The translations under genes were made by a program, and so were the position numbers. Source: Rhizophlyctis rosea (taxonomy: Eukaryota; Chytridiomycota; Chytridiomycetes; Rhizophlyctidales; Rhizophlyctidaceae). From it: a stretch of 64,000 nucleotides of DNA. This document shows, piece by piece, positions 42,417-54,676 of the stretch (within the stretch, counting starts at the first letter, position 1; each line of letters begins with the position of its first letter). The notes beneath the pieces were generated by a model. That model did not search any database. It saw only the letters and a list, made by a program, of their open reading frames with translations, and had not been told where the DNA came from. The DNA lies in the NCBI GenBank assembly GCA_027596075.1, contig JADGJC010000075.1, positions 1 through 64,000 on the forward strand. Reading direction: 5' to 3'.

Positions 42417-43703
42417 TGCAGCAGTCCGCGAATACAGTCAGCAAGCGGCGAGGGGCCAACCGTCCGCGGGCTGGCCAAGATCTCACTTTGGGTGCCTTCT
42501 TGGGAAGGTTGCGGGCGACTGTTACCGCACCACCAAACCCCGCACCTTCCGAAAGACAGAGGCTGCTGGCCGATATAGCATTGGGTACTGTGTTATTAGC
42601 GCAAACGGAAATATGCTTACGATTAGCTGAAGCTCACAATTCGGATGTTCTCACAGCCGAACAAGACCTGGAAGAACGCACCGTCAAAATCCAACGCCTG
42701 GAAGAGGAAGAAGTACGACTCAAGCAGAGTAGCATTGATAACAAAGACACTCTTCGAAAGTATGCATTGTCTGCACAAGTATGGCTTTGAACACGTTTTA
42801 ATAATCCTCACTGCAGTCTCTCAAACCAGGTGACGATGATGAATGCCGCACCTTGGGAACGTGCTTTGACAAGCCTGAAAGAACAGAAGGCTCAATACGA
42901 GTGCGTCCGCATATTCTGTCAAGTGCTATGAAATCCGGATGGGATACGTCTTCTTAACATACTCCGATATTAGGAGCGAGAGCCTGGCGAAGTCGCAAGC
43001 CATGAAACTACATCGCGAGAAATGGCACGAACGGATTCGCATTGCTCTCAATGATTCTCTTCAAGCGAAACCGACAGTGATGGATTCGAGCGTTTCGGAT
43101 GTGAATGAGGCATCTTCCAACAAACTTCAAGATACCGTGAAAGACATATTTGGGCAACTCAAACAAGGTTTACATCGTCCGTGCGGCTTTATACTCAGCG
43201 AAATGCTCAACAAGACTTTCGTAGTGTCAGAAACATACGCAGGAATCCTGCGATGGCAGGCAGAAAATGATGACGGTAGGTGTTTCGCCTCATTCGTCGA
43301 TCGTATCATATTGAAAGGGTTATCTAGCAACAATGAATGCTTTGCGCTCCAAGCTCTCGGAGGAGTCCGCAGACGAGCAATCCACGGCAATGTCAATTGA
43401 TGGTGCACCGCTTCCGCAAGAAGATTTACCGTCCCAGAAGGGCAACGTCGGAGAGATCTTCGACTTTGGTAAGTGCATTTGCAAAGCTCTCGAAAGTCAA
43501 TAGNNNNNNNNNNCCCCCCCCGGATCCAGTTGAGCGGGAGAAGATTCGAATGGAGAATCAGTTGCGCGCGAATGAAGAGAAAATGAAAAAACTACAGGTG
43601 AGCAGGATTTCCTCTCACGGTGGTGCCCGTTGCTCACAATTCCGATACACAGGCCCGGATGGATTTTGCAAAAAGTCGGCAATTGAAACCTTTGACGGTT
43701 TGA
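42417..43703 (+). CDS. Coiled-coil protein of unknown function, intron with assembly gap
   Basis: Multi-exon gene from ATG 42417 (MQQSANTVSKRRGANRP) to TGA 43701-43703. A basic N-terminus is followed by a helical region (GTVLLAQTEICLRLAEAH) and a heptad-like coiled coil (TAEQDLEERTVKIQRLEEEE), then MNAAPWERALTSLKEQ and KSQAMKLHREKWHERIRIAL. After a variable stretch, short exons give MNALRSKLSEESADEQ, then VEREKIRMENQLRANEEKM, and the C-terminus FAKSRQLKPLTV. One intron contains ten Ns at 43504-43513, so its acceptor side could be incomplete. The helical pattern resembles spindle or augmin-type subunits but no specific family could be assigned. Confidence 0.65.
43504..43513. other. Assembly gap (ten Ns)
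   Basis: Ten ambiguous bases inside an intron, followed by a run of eight C and CGGATCCAG. The true length of the missing sequence is unknown. The exons on either side keep a consistent reading phase, so the coding sequence is probably intact. Confidence 0.95.
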
Positions 43704-44225
43704 ATTACGCATGGAATGAAGGCAACGAGTTGGAGTTGAACATTTGCATAGGACAATGATGTGGCAGTGTGTGATGGTAGGCAAGCACCCCCAAACGCGC
43801 ACATGGTCAGAAAATATCAACGAAACTGTATAAGTATGCCATGGACCAGCCGAGGACTACGTACATTACTTGTTGACGATTACTATTACATTGGAACTTC
43901 CCCACAAAGCATATAATGGGCACTCGCACTGAACATGCCGCATAAACTTGCGACGCACACCCGATGACATGAGAATGATGTACATCCATCCCAGACGAGC
44001 CCGCTCCCACGGATGTGACTAGAATCATAACCCTATATATCAGGAAACTCTCAAAGCCCATGTCAAAGGTTTCAAATGACTTCACACTCCATATCCAAGT
44101 CTTGTAGCGATGTCGGCATCCGCGCCGAGAGCCATGCACTGCTCTCCCTTCAAAACAGACAAACAAATAGTGAGTTGTCAAAGCTGGCGGACAAAACACA
44201 AGCCACGTTGACTATCCACAGAATC
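43704..44225. other. Intergenic region
   Basis: About 520 bases between two converging genes. No gene was recognised, apart from a possible short second exon of the small secreted protein at about 44070-44145. Confidence 0.35.
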
Positions 44226-44447
44226 TCACCTCGACGCGGACGCTCCACTCATCCTCGTACCACTCATCGCCGCACTTGTCTCCACCTCCGAATCAACAGC
44301 CGCCGCACTACTCCCACCAAGACTGCTTGCATTGCTACTAGCTGAGGAAGTGACACTGTGCCGCTCCGAGTTGTCCCCGTCTATTGCCGCGACGAGGTGG
44401 TACGTGATCAGAGTGAGGAGGCTGAGGGAGATTTGAACTTTGTCCAT
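44226..44447 (-). CDS. Small secreted Ser/Ala-rich protein
   Basis: Open frame of 73 codons from ATG 44447. Residues 1-21 (MDKVQISLSLLTLITYHLVAA) make a convincing signal peptide. The rest is Ser/Ala/Gly-rich and disordered. The stop overlaps a perfect GTGAG donor, so the message may instead splice to a plus-phase exon near 44145 that would add about 20 residues. There is one Asn-Ala-Ser glycosylation site and no cysteine framework. Small secreted proteins of this kind are common in fungi; function unknown. Confidence 0.45.
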   Translation of the reverse strand: MDKVQISLSLLTLITYHLVAAIDGDNSERHSVTSSASSNASSLGGSSAAAVDSEVETSAAMSGTRMSGASASR

Positions 44448-45148
44448 GATTTATATTTGGTGTGGTGGTGTCGTTGTCTAATGGTTATGGTTGGGTGGAA
44501 GGTTGTGCGATTGTGTATGTGTTCAATGTGCTGAGACGTATGTATCGCACGACTTGATGCTTTTTGCTTTTGCGTATGAGACTTTAGTCTTTGACTTTGA
44601 ATGGCAAGTGTTAAAAAGTCAAATTTCAGACAGAGGTGGGCAGGTGAACTTTTGAAGGTGATAAGTTCCGACTGCCCTTTGTCGGAGCATCTCGATTATA
44701 TACTCCGTCATGTCAATGCATAAGACATCCATTGAGACAGTATCTGTCCCCACCCATCCAAATACGAATACCAGTGGTAAGTTGTTTCGATCAGGTGCAT
44801 GAATGTTTTGGACTGTGCCCCGAATCCGGGATCTTCCTTTTTTCCAACAATAATAGTGTTGCTGACTTACGGTTTATTGCTTGGACCATGACGAGGGCGT
44901 GTGACCAGGCCGAAACCGGGCCTACGGAAGGTCCCGTGGCGGACTCCGGTGGCGTCCAGAAGGGTCGCGTGGCTTGGGTGACGCGAGGTGGTGTTTGGAC
45001 ATTCGGACTGGGTTTCAGTTGATTGGGTGCTTCTAGCAATACATTTGGTGAAAGTAGTGATTGCAAAATATTTACACATGTTGGTGAAAGACTGCCAGCA
45101 GATATGCTACACCATTGCCCCACTTCGAAATGCTATCACAAGCTCAAA
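44448..45148. other. Intergenic region
   Basis: About 700 bases. Only short open frames, the longest about 96 codons at 44732-45022, which shows no family resemblance or plausible splicing. No RNA gene is seen. Confidence 0.4.
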
Positions 45149-45879
45149 CTACTCATCATCATCCCATCCATCTCCCTCCTCGTCAAGATCCGTAATCTCA
45201 TCAACGGAACTGCAATCTTCTGATGCGGCCCCACCAGCTTCACCCTCCCCCTTCCCTTCACCCGTCTTCGCCTTCTTCTTTGCCCCGACAAACATATCCT
45301 CCAAGGTTCTCTGCCCCTTCTCAACCTTCCTCTTCTTCCCCGCACTCCCACCTCTAGACCCCGCCAAAAGCCTATCCTGAGCCGCCATATCCTGCACACG
45401 CTCCCACGCATCTTCCAAAATCGCCACCTCACGATTCCTTCTCGCTTCCTCCGTCTTGAGATTGAACTCGTCCGCTTCTGCCCGTTTGTGGGCAAGCTTA
45501 TACTTCCATCCTTCCATGTGCGTGGTGTAGGTGTTGGCATCGGTTTTGCGAACAAGTTGGTGAGCGACGATGAACCAGTGGTATTCTGTGCCGACGGGAG
45601 CTCCAGAGCCTTCCGGTGCGTGCCCTTTACGACGTTTGAGGACGTTGTAGTCAATGCGCCAGCGGTCAGGAGCGACCTGTTTTTGTTCATAAGACACAAC
45701 TGTCAGCAGAATGCGAGACATTGGCGACATGAATCAATGATCAGGTCATACGCTTGCCTTTTCCTCCTTCCATACACCAGAATCATAGTTCCACGTATGC
45801 TTTCCACCCACTTTCATCCCTGTGTATTGCTTCCCATCGTACGTCTTGCGGTCGTCGTAACTGCTCGCTCCTGGCATAG
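45149..45879 (-). CDS. Conserved fungal hypothetical protein with acidic tail
   Basis: Two exons on the minus strand. Exon 1 starts at ATG 45879 (MPGASSYDDRKTYDGKQYTG) and continues MKVGGKHTWNYDSGVWKEEK. Exon 2 continues VAPDRWRIDYNVLKRRKGHA, PVGTEYHWFIVAHQLVRK, YTTHMEGWKYKLAHKRAEAD. A helical charged stretch and a Lys-rich then Asp/Glu-rich tail end at 45149. I recall the N-terminal block as recurring in uncharacterised fungal proteins, but I cannot name a function. The intron can be read as starting at GCAAGC directly after EEK (a GC-AG intron) or at GTATGA after two further codons; both keep the frame. Basic and acidic tracts suggest a nucleic-acid-associated or nuclear protein. Confidence 0.7.
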
Positions 45880-47474
45880 TGGGCACGCCGTTGCAGAAGA
45901 TAATAGGAGTATGTACTATTGTTGTATGAAGTATGGAATCGAGGACTGTCTTTCTATATGAGAAATTTCAGTGTGCTGATGAAAATGTTGGATGATGAGA
46001 TCGTGGGAAAGGAAGGATTGCGTTGCGCAGACTTAAGGAAAAGTGATGTCTCAAGAATCAGGATGGAGGGCAAAAATAAGTCTGGAGTCTGGACCCTTGA
46101 CATCAGATGACTTCATTTGCCGTGCCACCACATTACGCCACCAATTTTGCTTACTAATCAGCCCTCCTTGTGAGCGCGTCGAGCTTGCAAAGTGGTTCAA
46201 GGTGGTTCCAAGTGTTCCAGGACTTCGTTGCGTTGATTTTGAGGAATGATGAATGAAAAGGAGAACAAAACCCCTCGTCCAAGAAGATCAAACATAATGC
46301 ACTCAAAAGCATTCTGCTCCATCCATCAATCCGCAGTTAATCTGAAGGCTTCCTGGCAATGTTCTGCCACACTTGGGGAACTTTGGGGCAGTGCAAGTCC
46401 AAAGTGGGTGGAGCACTGACTGAATGGCCGCTTACACCTTTGTCGAGTGCTCCACCCACTCCTCCACAGAATTTGCGCCAGTCTGCAGAATTGTGTACCA
46501 GCATGATCTTTGCCTACAGAATCACTACAGCAGTGCCATAAACTCCCTTCTCATGTTGCAATCCTCCGGCCCTACCAATAATATGAGCAGATGTGCAGGT
46601 ATCAAAAAAACCACATATGATGCTTCTAAATGGGAACGCTGTGCTGCTTGCTTGCGCATTGGCCGTGACTGAGGCTGGCTTGTTGAATGCTCTGACTCTT
46701 ATAAACGCCTAAACGGAAGCGGCGCTTGAGTAATGCCTGCACTGTCATGAGCTGAGCGGGGAGACTGGTGGATTTATGTAGATGTTTCAAAGCATGATTT
46801 TCCGCATATTAGCTCAACCATCCACAGAGGGATTTTTGAATGGCCGCCAAGATTGGTATGCTGTTTCATCTTCTCTCGGTACTGCTTTCCCCACCAAGGG
46901 TGAGTATCGGCAGTCGAAGGACCCCGTCCTTTGGCCTCACTTATGACTCTTTACATTAGTCGAATCTCATTTGACATTGATTGCATGTCCGAAGTAGTGA
47001 GCAACAGCTCGCGCCTCTCCGTGCCGGGCCTGATTCTTCTGGCTCTCAACCAATCATCGGGCCAAACAAGGTGGAAGGCCTACATCGGTTGCAGTAAACA
47101 AACAAACTCCATTATGATAGGGGAGCAGTGACAGGGCCCCTTTGAGCTCGTGTAGAGTACGCGTGATTGGGAAAGTTATCTCAGGGTCCATACCGCGTCA
47201 GCAATCATAAATTCTGACAACCGTTGCATTACGTACTGATCATGTAGGAACTCTGGACCGTGTGTGTGCAACCATGGCCCATCATGCTATCATATGTCGC
47301 ATTGGACCAGCCTGTCTAAGTATTCTCCGTATCCTTCTCATTCCTGCCTGTGGTGCTCATCTCTTTCCTCCTTCCCTGGCCAATACTGGGCTCCAACATC
47401 CACCCTTACCTCTGTGCCCCCAACACGTCAAACCCGAAACAGCTCTTGCATCCCTAACACCCGCTTGAACCAAA
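45880..47474. other. 1.6 kb intergenic region with a strong hairpin
   Basis: Between two divergently transcribed genes. No coding gene was recognised. At 46403-46460 a perfect 15-bp inverted repeat (AGTGGGTGGAGCACT / AGTGCTCCACCCACT) with a 28-base loop is present. The remainder shows only short open frames. Confidence 0.45.
46403..46460. repeat. 15-bp perfect inverted repeat (hairpin)
   Basis: Arms at 46403-46417 and 46446-46460 are perfectly complementary and would pair three further bases with one bulge. It could be a small non-coding RNA hairpin, a terminator-like structure or the ends of a tiny element. There is no run of T after it. Confidence 0.6.
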
Positions 47475-49375
47475 ATGACTGACATGACCGGATTACTCTT
47501 CAGCTCCAAGCTCAAACCCCTGACTGCCAGAAGTGAGCTGCCCGATACGTCGACAATATCTGCCGCTGTGATGGAAGCTTTTGCAGTAAGTCGGCACTCA
47601 TCCGCCAAATAGGCATATAATGTGCTAACACTTCGGTCAGCGTCCCCACATATTTGCTGCTCCATCATCACACATTCATATCCAACCAAAACGATCTCAA
47701 CCGAAGGTCTTGCGGGATCCTCATCCTTTTTCCGTCCCGTCCGTAGCAGACTTGTGCGTGGCCCCATCTGGAGCTCCATTACCTACATTCACGACGCTCT
47801 CTATGCGATTTTCAACAAGCCAAGTCGAGTTGGACACATCTGAAAGGCGGATGCATTCTAGGACAGTGCAAGGAACATTTCTCAATAGAGATCCGTCTCG
47901 AGCAACATCACAAAGCTCCTCATCGCCAACAGCAGGCTGCGACGTGATGAGAGAGAAGGCATCTGCGAAATCGCCTTGCGTTATCATCATTGATGACGAT
48001 TCCGACAAGCCCGATCCCGCTCATAGCACATGTACAAAGGATGAATTCGTTTGGAAAAGTGTGGCTGACGACATTCGTTCGGCAAATACTGTTCCATCGT
48101 ACATTGCCAGTACGTTTACAATGTCACCTGGGAGTAGACCTTGCAATAGTATTACACCACATCTGACATTATTCGCCGCCACATCAGCACAGTCCTCCCC
48201 GAACCTTCCAACTTCCATTATCAACAGCACCCACCCTTTAAGTCGCGTCATGCATCTCATGAAGGAACATGTTCCTTCACCGTCTGCATCATCCAGTCAA
48301 TCTCAAACCGCATCACCACCACGACACGCCGAAGCGACATCAACAAACTACAAAGCCAAACAACCACGCCATTTAGCATTACGCATACCGCCACCACCCA
48401 CCAGCAGCATCGCACATCTGAGATCATCCCAAGCACCTCCCAAACCACCCACACCCCAACCACCGCATCCATCCCAATCCTCCTACACCCCCACAACCCG
48501 TCCTCCAACAGCACCCCCAAGCAACACCAAAACCTTCTTTGCCCGTCCCGCCGCCAGAGCCCTAGCAATAACGACAAAACGCAATGAAATGAACCACCGC
48601 CCCATCCCCACAGCAACGTCCAAACCCTCCAGAAGACCAACTCGCACCAACAAAGGCGGCATCAACGACATGCTGCATCTGGATCACCGGTTCGACGATT
48701 TGGTGTCTGCTTACAATGGACCGGACGTGAATGGACCAATGGGGGTGGGGACTTTCAACGGTGCAAGGCCGGGGTTGCCCATTGGGTTCACGATGCGCAG
48801 GGATGAGGACACGAAAATGAGAGATCGGAAGCTTGCGAAGGGGGTGCTTGGGAAGGTCCGTCATTGTCAGGTGAGAACTTCTGATCCTCCATGTTGAAAA
48901 AAAGTGTTGCAGTTCTGGTCATAAGAGGAAGCAACATCACAACCCAGAAAAATGGATCATTCAACTAAACGTTCCCAAACCCACAGCACCGCAACAAACT
49001 TCAAGTAAGACTAAAATATGCCATGTTCAGACTCCGCAACAAGCTAGAAGACAAGTCCTTCCACCAAGTCTCTTCACATTTCTTTCCCGCCACCAAAACG
49101 TCGCTCTCTCTCTCTAACGAATCAGTTCCTACTCACCAACTGGAGGTCGCAAAATCGGCTGAAGAGCATACATCGGCTAGAAAGATGGCGCCTTCACATC
49201 GTGCGTTTTGAATTGGAAGTAAATTTCAACCGTACTGCGTTTTCTCACCTTTCCTACCAACTCATGCACAGGAGCCCATCGCGACCTTTCAATGATGGAC
49301 ATTGACGATGACACACAGGAGGCAGCGCTGATATTGGAAGGGTTGCGCTCGTGGTCTCCAAGCGCACCTCAGTAA
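47475..49375 (+). CDS. Disordered hypothetical protein
   Basis: Four exons: 47475-47585; from about 47641 to 48870; from about 48988 to 49201; and about 49272-49375. The first ATG gives MTDMTGLLFSSKLKPLTARS. Most of the protein is Ser/Pro/Thr-rich and low in hydrophobic content. It holds an acidic patch (CVIIIDDDSDKPD) of the type that can bind SUMO as a SIM motif. Near the end it has a basic helix-like segment (HRNKLQVRLKYAMFRLRNKL). It ends in MDIDDDTQEAALILEGLRSW. The SIM-like motif and the terminal helix are observations only; no domain family is recognised. Splice phases agree across all four exons. Confidence 0.6.
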
Positions 49376-49673
49376 TGTAGAGCAAGGAAAAGTAGGGATA
49401 ATCTACAAACAACACGGACGAATCATCCGATGCACCACAGGAGGGCCCGCTGAAAAGTTTGCCCCTTTGCACTCATCATCAAATACCTCCCACATAAAAC
49501 TGTAAATCTGTAAATTAGCACAACCCCGGAGACCAGCGATACCTAATAGATGGATACATCTTCCAACTCATACGCACTCATTTGTGCCCGAAGGCTCCAC
49601 TCTCCCATTCTCAAACAGCTCAAAAATCAATACCATCATTGAAAATATAATACAACCTCACCACAAAACACCC

Positions 49674-52600
49674 CTACAAACCCATCATATCATCACCCCT
49701 ATCCTCACCCCCAACACCCGCCATCCCACCGGCCATCCCCCCACCACCGCGTCCCCCACCAACAGCACGACACCCCGCCCTCTGCCGATTAATGAACACC
49801 GCCAGCAGCTTCCGCTGCGAATCCGACAGACTATCGCCAACCCACCGCCAAATATCGATCCCGCACGCGTGCATATCAACCAAACAGAACGTGCTCGACT
49901 TGCGGATTTCGGGTATACGTGATGATAGACCCTGCATGATTTGTCAAAAGGACGAAGATTAGCTGTCAGTCCACCTCACAGGGGATAAGACACTCAAGGG
50001 AAAATGACGACGAAAAACAAACCTTAACCGCAACCCCCCCAACCCTCTCCATAACCCCCACCCCCTCAACAACACCCCCACAACTCTTCACCGCAACCTT
50101 CGCCAGAAACTGAAACGCCGAACTCGCAGGACTAGGCTGGAACTCCCCCGGCCTTATCACACCACTCCTCCCCATCACCGAATCACCTCCCCCAACCGGG
50201 CCAGCCCGCGGCAGTACCCACTCGTCTTTCCCCCTCCCAAAATCGCTCAAATCCCATCCACTGAGCAAGTCCGTCACGGCGTGGAAGCAGGCTGGACGGT
50301 CTAGGGTGTCGACGGCGGTTTCGATGGCGTCTTCGGCGGATCCGGAGACCTTTTCGAATGACGTCAGGTTTTATGTTGCCAAAACTATTTCTGCAAAATG
50401 AACAAAAACTTACAATCCCAGACGCATCACTCCTACAAATCAACAGAAGGTTCAAAAGCTCTTTCTCATGACGCCGGAAGTACATCGTCTGGTTCAGCAT
50501 CATCGTTTTCAAAAGCAACAAACACGTCTCCTGAAGTACTTTCTCCTACAACCCAAAACCATCCAAATATCAGCTCATCATCAATATCCCGATTCATCAC
50601 TGCAACACAAATATCACCCAAAGAAAACACTTACCGCCCTATTCTCCCTCAAAACCCCCAAAACAACTCCCAATGTCTCCTCAAACCACCGATCCCACAA
50701 CTCAACACCCTCATCCCTTTGCTCCTCAGACGCCTCATCAGTGACAGCAAACGTCCCACTCAACCGAATAAGTCTCCGCATAGTACTATTCGTCGCGCTC
50801 CCGTCCGCAATCTGCGTAAGCAGTTTCGGTAGTTCTTTTGCTCCGTCGGCTTTGGTGGGTCGATGGGGTGTCGGTGTTTTCGAGGAGAATACTGAGGAGA
50901 TGTTCATCATGAGCGAAATGTAACTGATTTGGCAGTGCGAGGATAAGACAAAAACTCACAAACAGCATGCGTATCCCGTTTCCACCGAACCAAAGACCTC
51001 AAAGGCGGTTTCTCTCCATGCGGGTACGAATTCGATGCCTCATACGAAGAAGGACCATCATGCGGAGCATGAGCCACCATCCCTCCACTCGGACGCTCAC
51101 GCAACTGTCCCAAATTCCGCTCCGCACTCGGAAGCGGAGGCGGCGTCCTCGGTATGGATCGCTGCATACTTGGAGGTTTGGCATTTCGCGAATTCTGACG
51201 TGACAAAGATCCCTCGCCGTCCTCAGGAATGTTGCTGCTCCTGATGCTAATGTCCGCAAAGCCGTCAGGGAGCGTTTCCTGTTTTTGATGATGATGCACA
51301 ATGGTTGGTATCATAGAAGAAGCAGATTGTCAATGTTCAAGGTTTGAACCTACATCACACACCGCCCGCCCTTCCAAATTGAACATCGTCGACTGTTCAA
51401 ACGTCAAATCCATCATCGTGGCCCCTTCCCCACCTTCAATCCTACTAAGCCCATCAAGCGTTTCCCCTTCTCCCCTGCCCGCAACCACCATCCCGCCAAA
51501 TCCTCGCGTCCCATCATCGCCAGCCGTCCCAATGAGTCGAGCTATCCGTTCCACAGTGCTAGGCTCATGGGTCTCCAACGCGGCCACAAAAGTATTCCGA
51601 TCCATTCCGTACAGGACTCGAAGGATGGCAGTCGCCGAACTTTCCGCCGCTGACGATGCATTGCAGCTTAAAAGGTGAACCAGAACATTCACGCACGAGT
51701 GTAGACGGGAAGCATCAGCAAAGTACTCCAATACGGCGATTTTCGGTATTGAACTGTCAGGTTGTACGATCGTAGTGACCAATTCTTCTAACATTCCTTC
51801 CGTCGCCTCAGCCCACCCACCCAAATTGCCCTCCCTGTTTGACGCAATCTTGGCAACAATCTGCTCAAGATTTCCAATCAGGATCTGGAGTAGCTCAGGT
51901 ATCGTGCAAGTCCGCCGTAGGTAATTCAAAAATTGATCACACTCCACCCGCGTCTGCTCCCCAACCGCCACCCTCCGTTTAATCGCCAACACGCGAGGAA
52001 CCGCCATCTCCGTCGAAACCAACCCCGCACTATGCAAAAGCCTCAAAAACTCAGCCCGATACACCGTCTGAACCATTTCCTCCGAATCATCCAAGAAAAT
52101 CGCCGCCACATCGGGACGAAGTTGACCAACAAAGTCCTTGAACTCGCTCGCCTGCGTCCCACTGCTCGCGTCTTCCTGCAATAGCGCCAAGAGAATGCCA
52201 CACCCACGAACGCGTTCTTCTAACCCTGTAGAGGATAGCAACATCCGGAGGGATTCGTGTTCAGCCGACGCGGCGGATGCCATCGAAGATGCTGTTTGAG
52301 AAATGGATAACGAGGACTTTACTGGCGTGCGCATCAGTCGGCGACTGCCCGTTAGTGGTACCTCCAAGCCTTTGTTGTTATCGGCCGAGTCTTCGACAGG
52401 AGATGGCGATTTACTCGGTATTTCTCTCGATGAAGGCAGCGCCGGTTTCGCGAATCCAAGTGCACTCTGCGACCGCTTCATTGCCAATACGCTAGCAGAC
52501 GCCCGTGGCCGAAGGGATGCCGTTGAAGCTTTCTGACGGAGCACTGCTTTCTTGGTTGTCGGATCCAAATTACCCAACAAGCTACAGAGAACGATTCTTA

Positions 52601-54676
52601 ATGTACTGACATATCAAGTGCATCATGTCAACAGCTTCTCACCTTTCTGCACGTTCGGACCAATAAGTTTGCAGCAGAGAGAAAATCTCCTTGCCAGTTT
52701 CCCTCACCGCCGCATTTGCATCCTGCAGGCCCTTTTGCAAAAACTTTTCCACCATCTCCACCCCGCCGCTCTTCTCAAAAGCCATCTTATCGTCCTGACT
52801 CCCAACCATTTTCTCCACTACAGTTTTGATGAATCCCGCCGCGGCAGCCCTTGTGCTCGTGCTTTTGTCGGTACTAGCAGTCAAGAAATGTTGGAGATAC
52901 TTCACGTTGTACGTTGTTCGCCGCAACAACACCGTAAGCGCATTGGTGCTGGCCGTGATGACCAGCTTTTTCGACTGGCTGGACAGTTTCAGTAGATTCG
53001 TCAACAGGATTTCTCCGAGCGGATCGAGTTTTGATTTCAGGTTGTTTGCCAAGTCTATGATTGTTGTGCAACAAGTCATCACAAGCGCGGTCCTAAGGCT
53101 GTGCATCTGTAATGCTGACGTGAGTTCCGAGCGTAGCGCCGTGAGATGACATGTTGACAGCTCACCGTTTTTGTGACAGGATCAAGTACGGTTTGGAAAA
53201 GACTGCCAAAAATCTCCATCTGCACGCCATTCCCACGGCATAGACCGCGTAATCGTTGCAGCGCAAGTTCCCGCGATTCCCAATTTTGCTCTGTCTCTTT
53301 TCCCGCAAATGCTGCCGAAAAGTTCGCAAATTCCCGTTCAAGGTCGCGCTCCGACGATACCTAGATATTGTATTGAGTGCGAATTCCGCATATGATTGAT
53401 TCACTATGCATGTACCATAATCGGATCTGGCTCTGGCGCAGCGCTTCCACCTGTTATGGCTGACGGAGGAGGGGCACCAAGCTTCGCCGGGGTCGATATG
53501 GCAGATGGTAGCGATGAGAGGGTCTCTCTGCGTGAAGACGATGTGGATTCCACCAACTTCATAGAAGACGGTACATCATCAGCGTTTGACAGTGAGGTAA
53601 CTTGCTTCCAAACATACCTCCAATATTGATCCAACCCTACTTGCATCAAGAGCTCTGGGGGTGTTCTCATTCAATTGCGCCATGATGACATCGACAATTG
53701 ACTGACGGATTTGCTGCTTCGTCAGTTCCTTTTTGATATCGTTTCGCATAGCTTTGATGCTCGTCTCACTAAAGCATTCGGTGTCATCGAAGATGAAGTT
53801 TAAGCAAAACTCGCAACGCACATACTTGTACAATGTTATGACAGCATCTTTCGCAGCGCTTCGGACACTTTCGTTCTGATCTTCCAGCAGCTTTATCGTT
53901 AGCGGGACATATTGTTTTACCGGGAATGCCGGTACTTGTCGGACACAAGACACTAGGAGCGAGAGAACCTGTGCACAGAGTCAAGCCAATGCTCCAAAGG
54001 TTTGAAGAAATATGTGTCACAAACCTGCTCCCGCCCTCGTGGGCTTTTGTGCGCGAAGCCGTCATTCTTCAGTTCCTTGTCCATATAGGATGAAATAGTC
54101 GCGAAAGGCGTCGGTTTTGGTTGGCTTGGGGTGGCGGCTGGATCAAGCGACGCTGGCGATGATGTATTTAGCAAGGTGACGATGCGGTAGATTTCCAGCA
54201 GGGCACTATGTGCCAGCTCTCGAGTTCGCTCCTTCGCATCGGCCAACCGCTCGAATAATGTTGGTGTAATCGACGGCAGGAGTAATTTCAAGTTGGAGAC
54301 AAGGTTGTTCGAGGTAGCAACCAGGGTTTTGAAGAATGATGGGAGGATGGACAGAGCTGGTGGGTACAACTTGATTTGTGGAGACTTTACGGCGAGAGCA
54401 AGGGCCTCAAGAAGAGCGTCACATTGATGGGGCTGGCAAAGAAACTTTTAGGGGTGACAATCAACATATGGGGAACGGCAAGAGTGCAAACACCTCTATT
54501 GTTGCAAAATTGAAGGAGGGCAATTCGGTTTCCAGTAGCTGGAGTGCTTCGACCTTTTGTTCGATCCCTGTTTCAATAAATGGTTCAGCACTTCTCCACC
54601 TCGTCAAGGAACACATTCCGAAATCTTTCACACCTTGCGATGCACTGGCGTGAATAAAGAGCTCTAGCGGTGACAT
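49674..54676 (-). CDS. CLASP/Stu1 microtubule-stabilising TOG protein
   Basis: Minus-strand multi-exon gene from ATG 54676 (MSPLELFIHASASQ / GIEQKVEALQLLETELPS) to the stop at 49674. HEAT-like TOG domains: the first includes LVSNLKLLLPSITPTLFERLADAKERTRELA and VKQYVPLTIKLLEDQNESVR. The second (about 53330-52640) includes FEREFANFSAAFAG, WESRELALQRLRGL, LANNLKSKLDPLGEIL, NVKYLQHFLTA and QDANAAVRETGKEIF. A Ser/Arg/Pro-rich basic linker (PRASASVLAMKRSQS, SSREIPSKSPSP) is typical of the microtubule-lattice-binding region of CLASPs. The C-terminal helical region ends in the CLASP hallmark LKEGLSSRIPEIRKSSTFCLVDMH. CLASP rescues microtubules and organises the spindle. Stu1 is the yeast name. Some internal exon borders are approximate. 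Confidence 0.87.

Noticed and set aside
42417..43703. Augmin (HAUS) subunit
   Set aside because: Only a general coiled-coil resemblance is visible; no residue pattern specific to any HAUS family could be confirmed.
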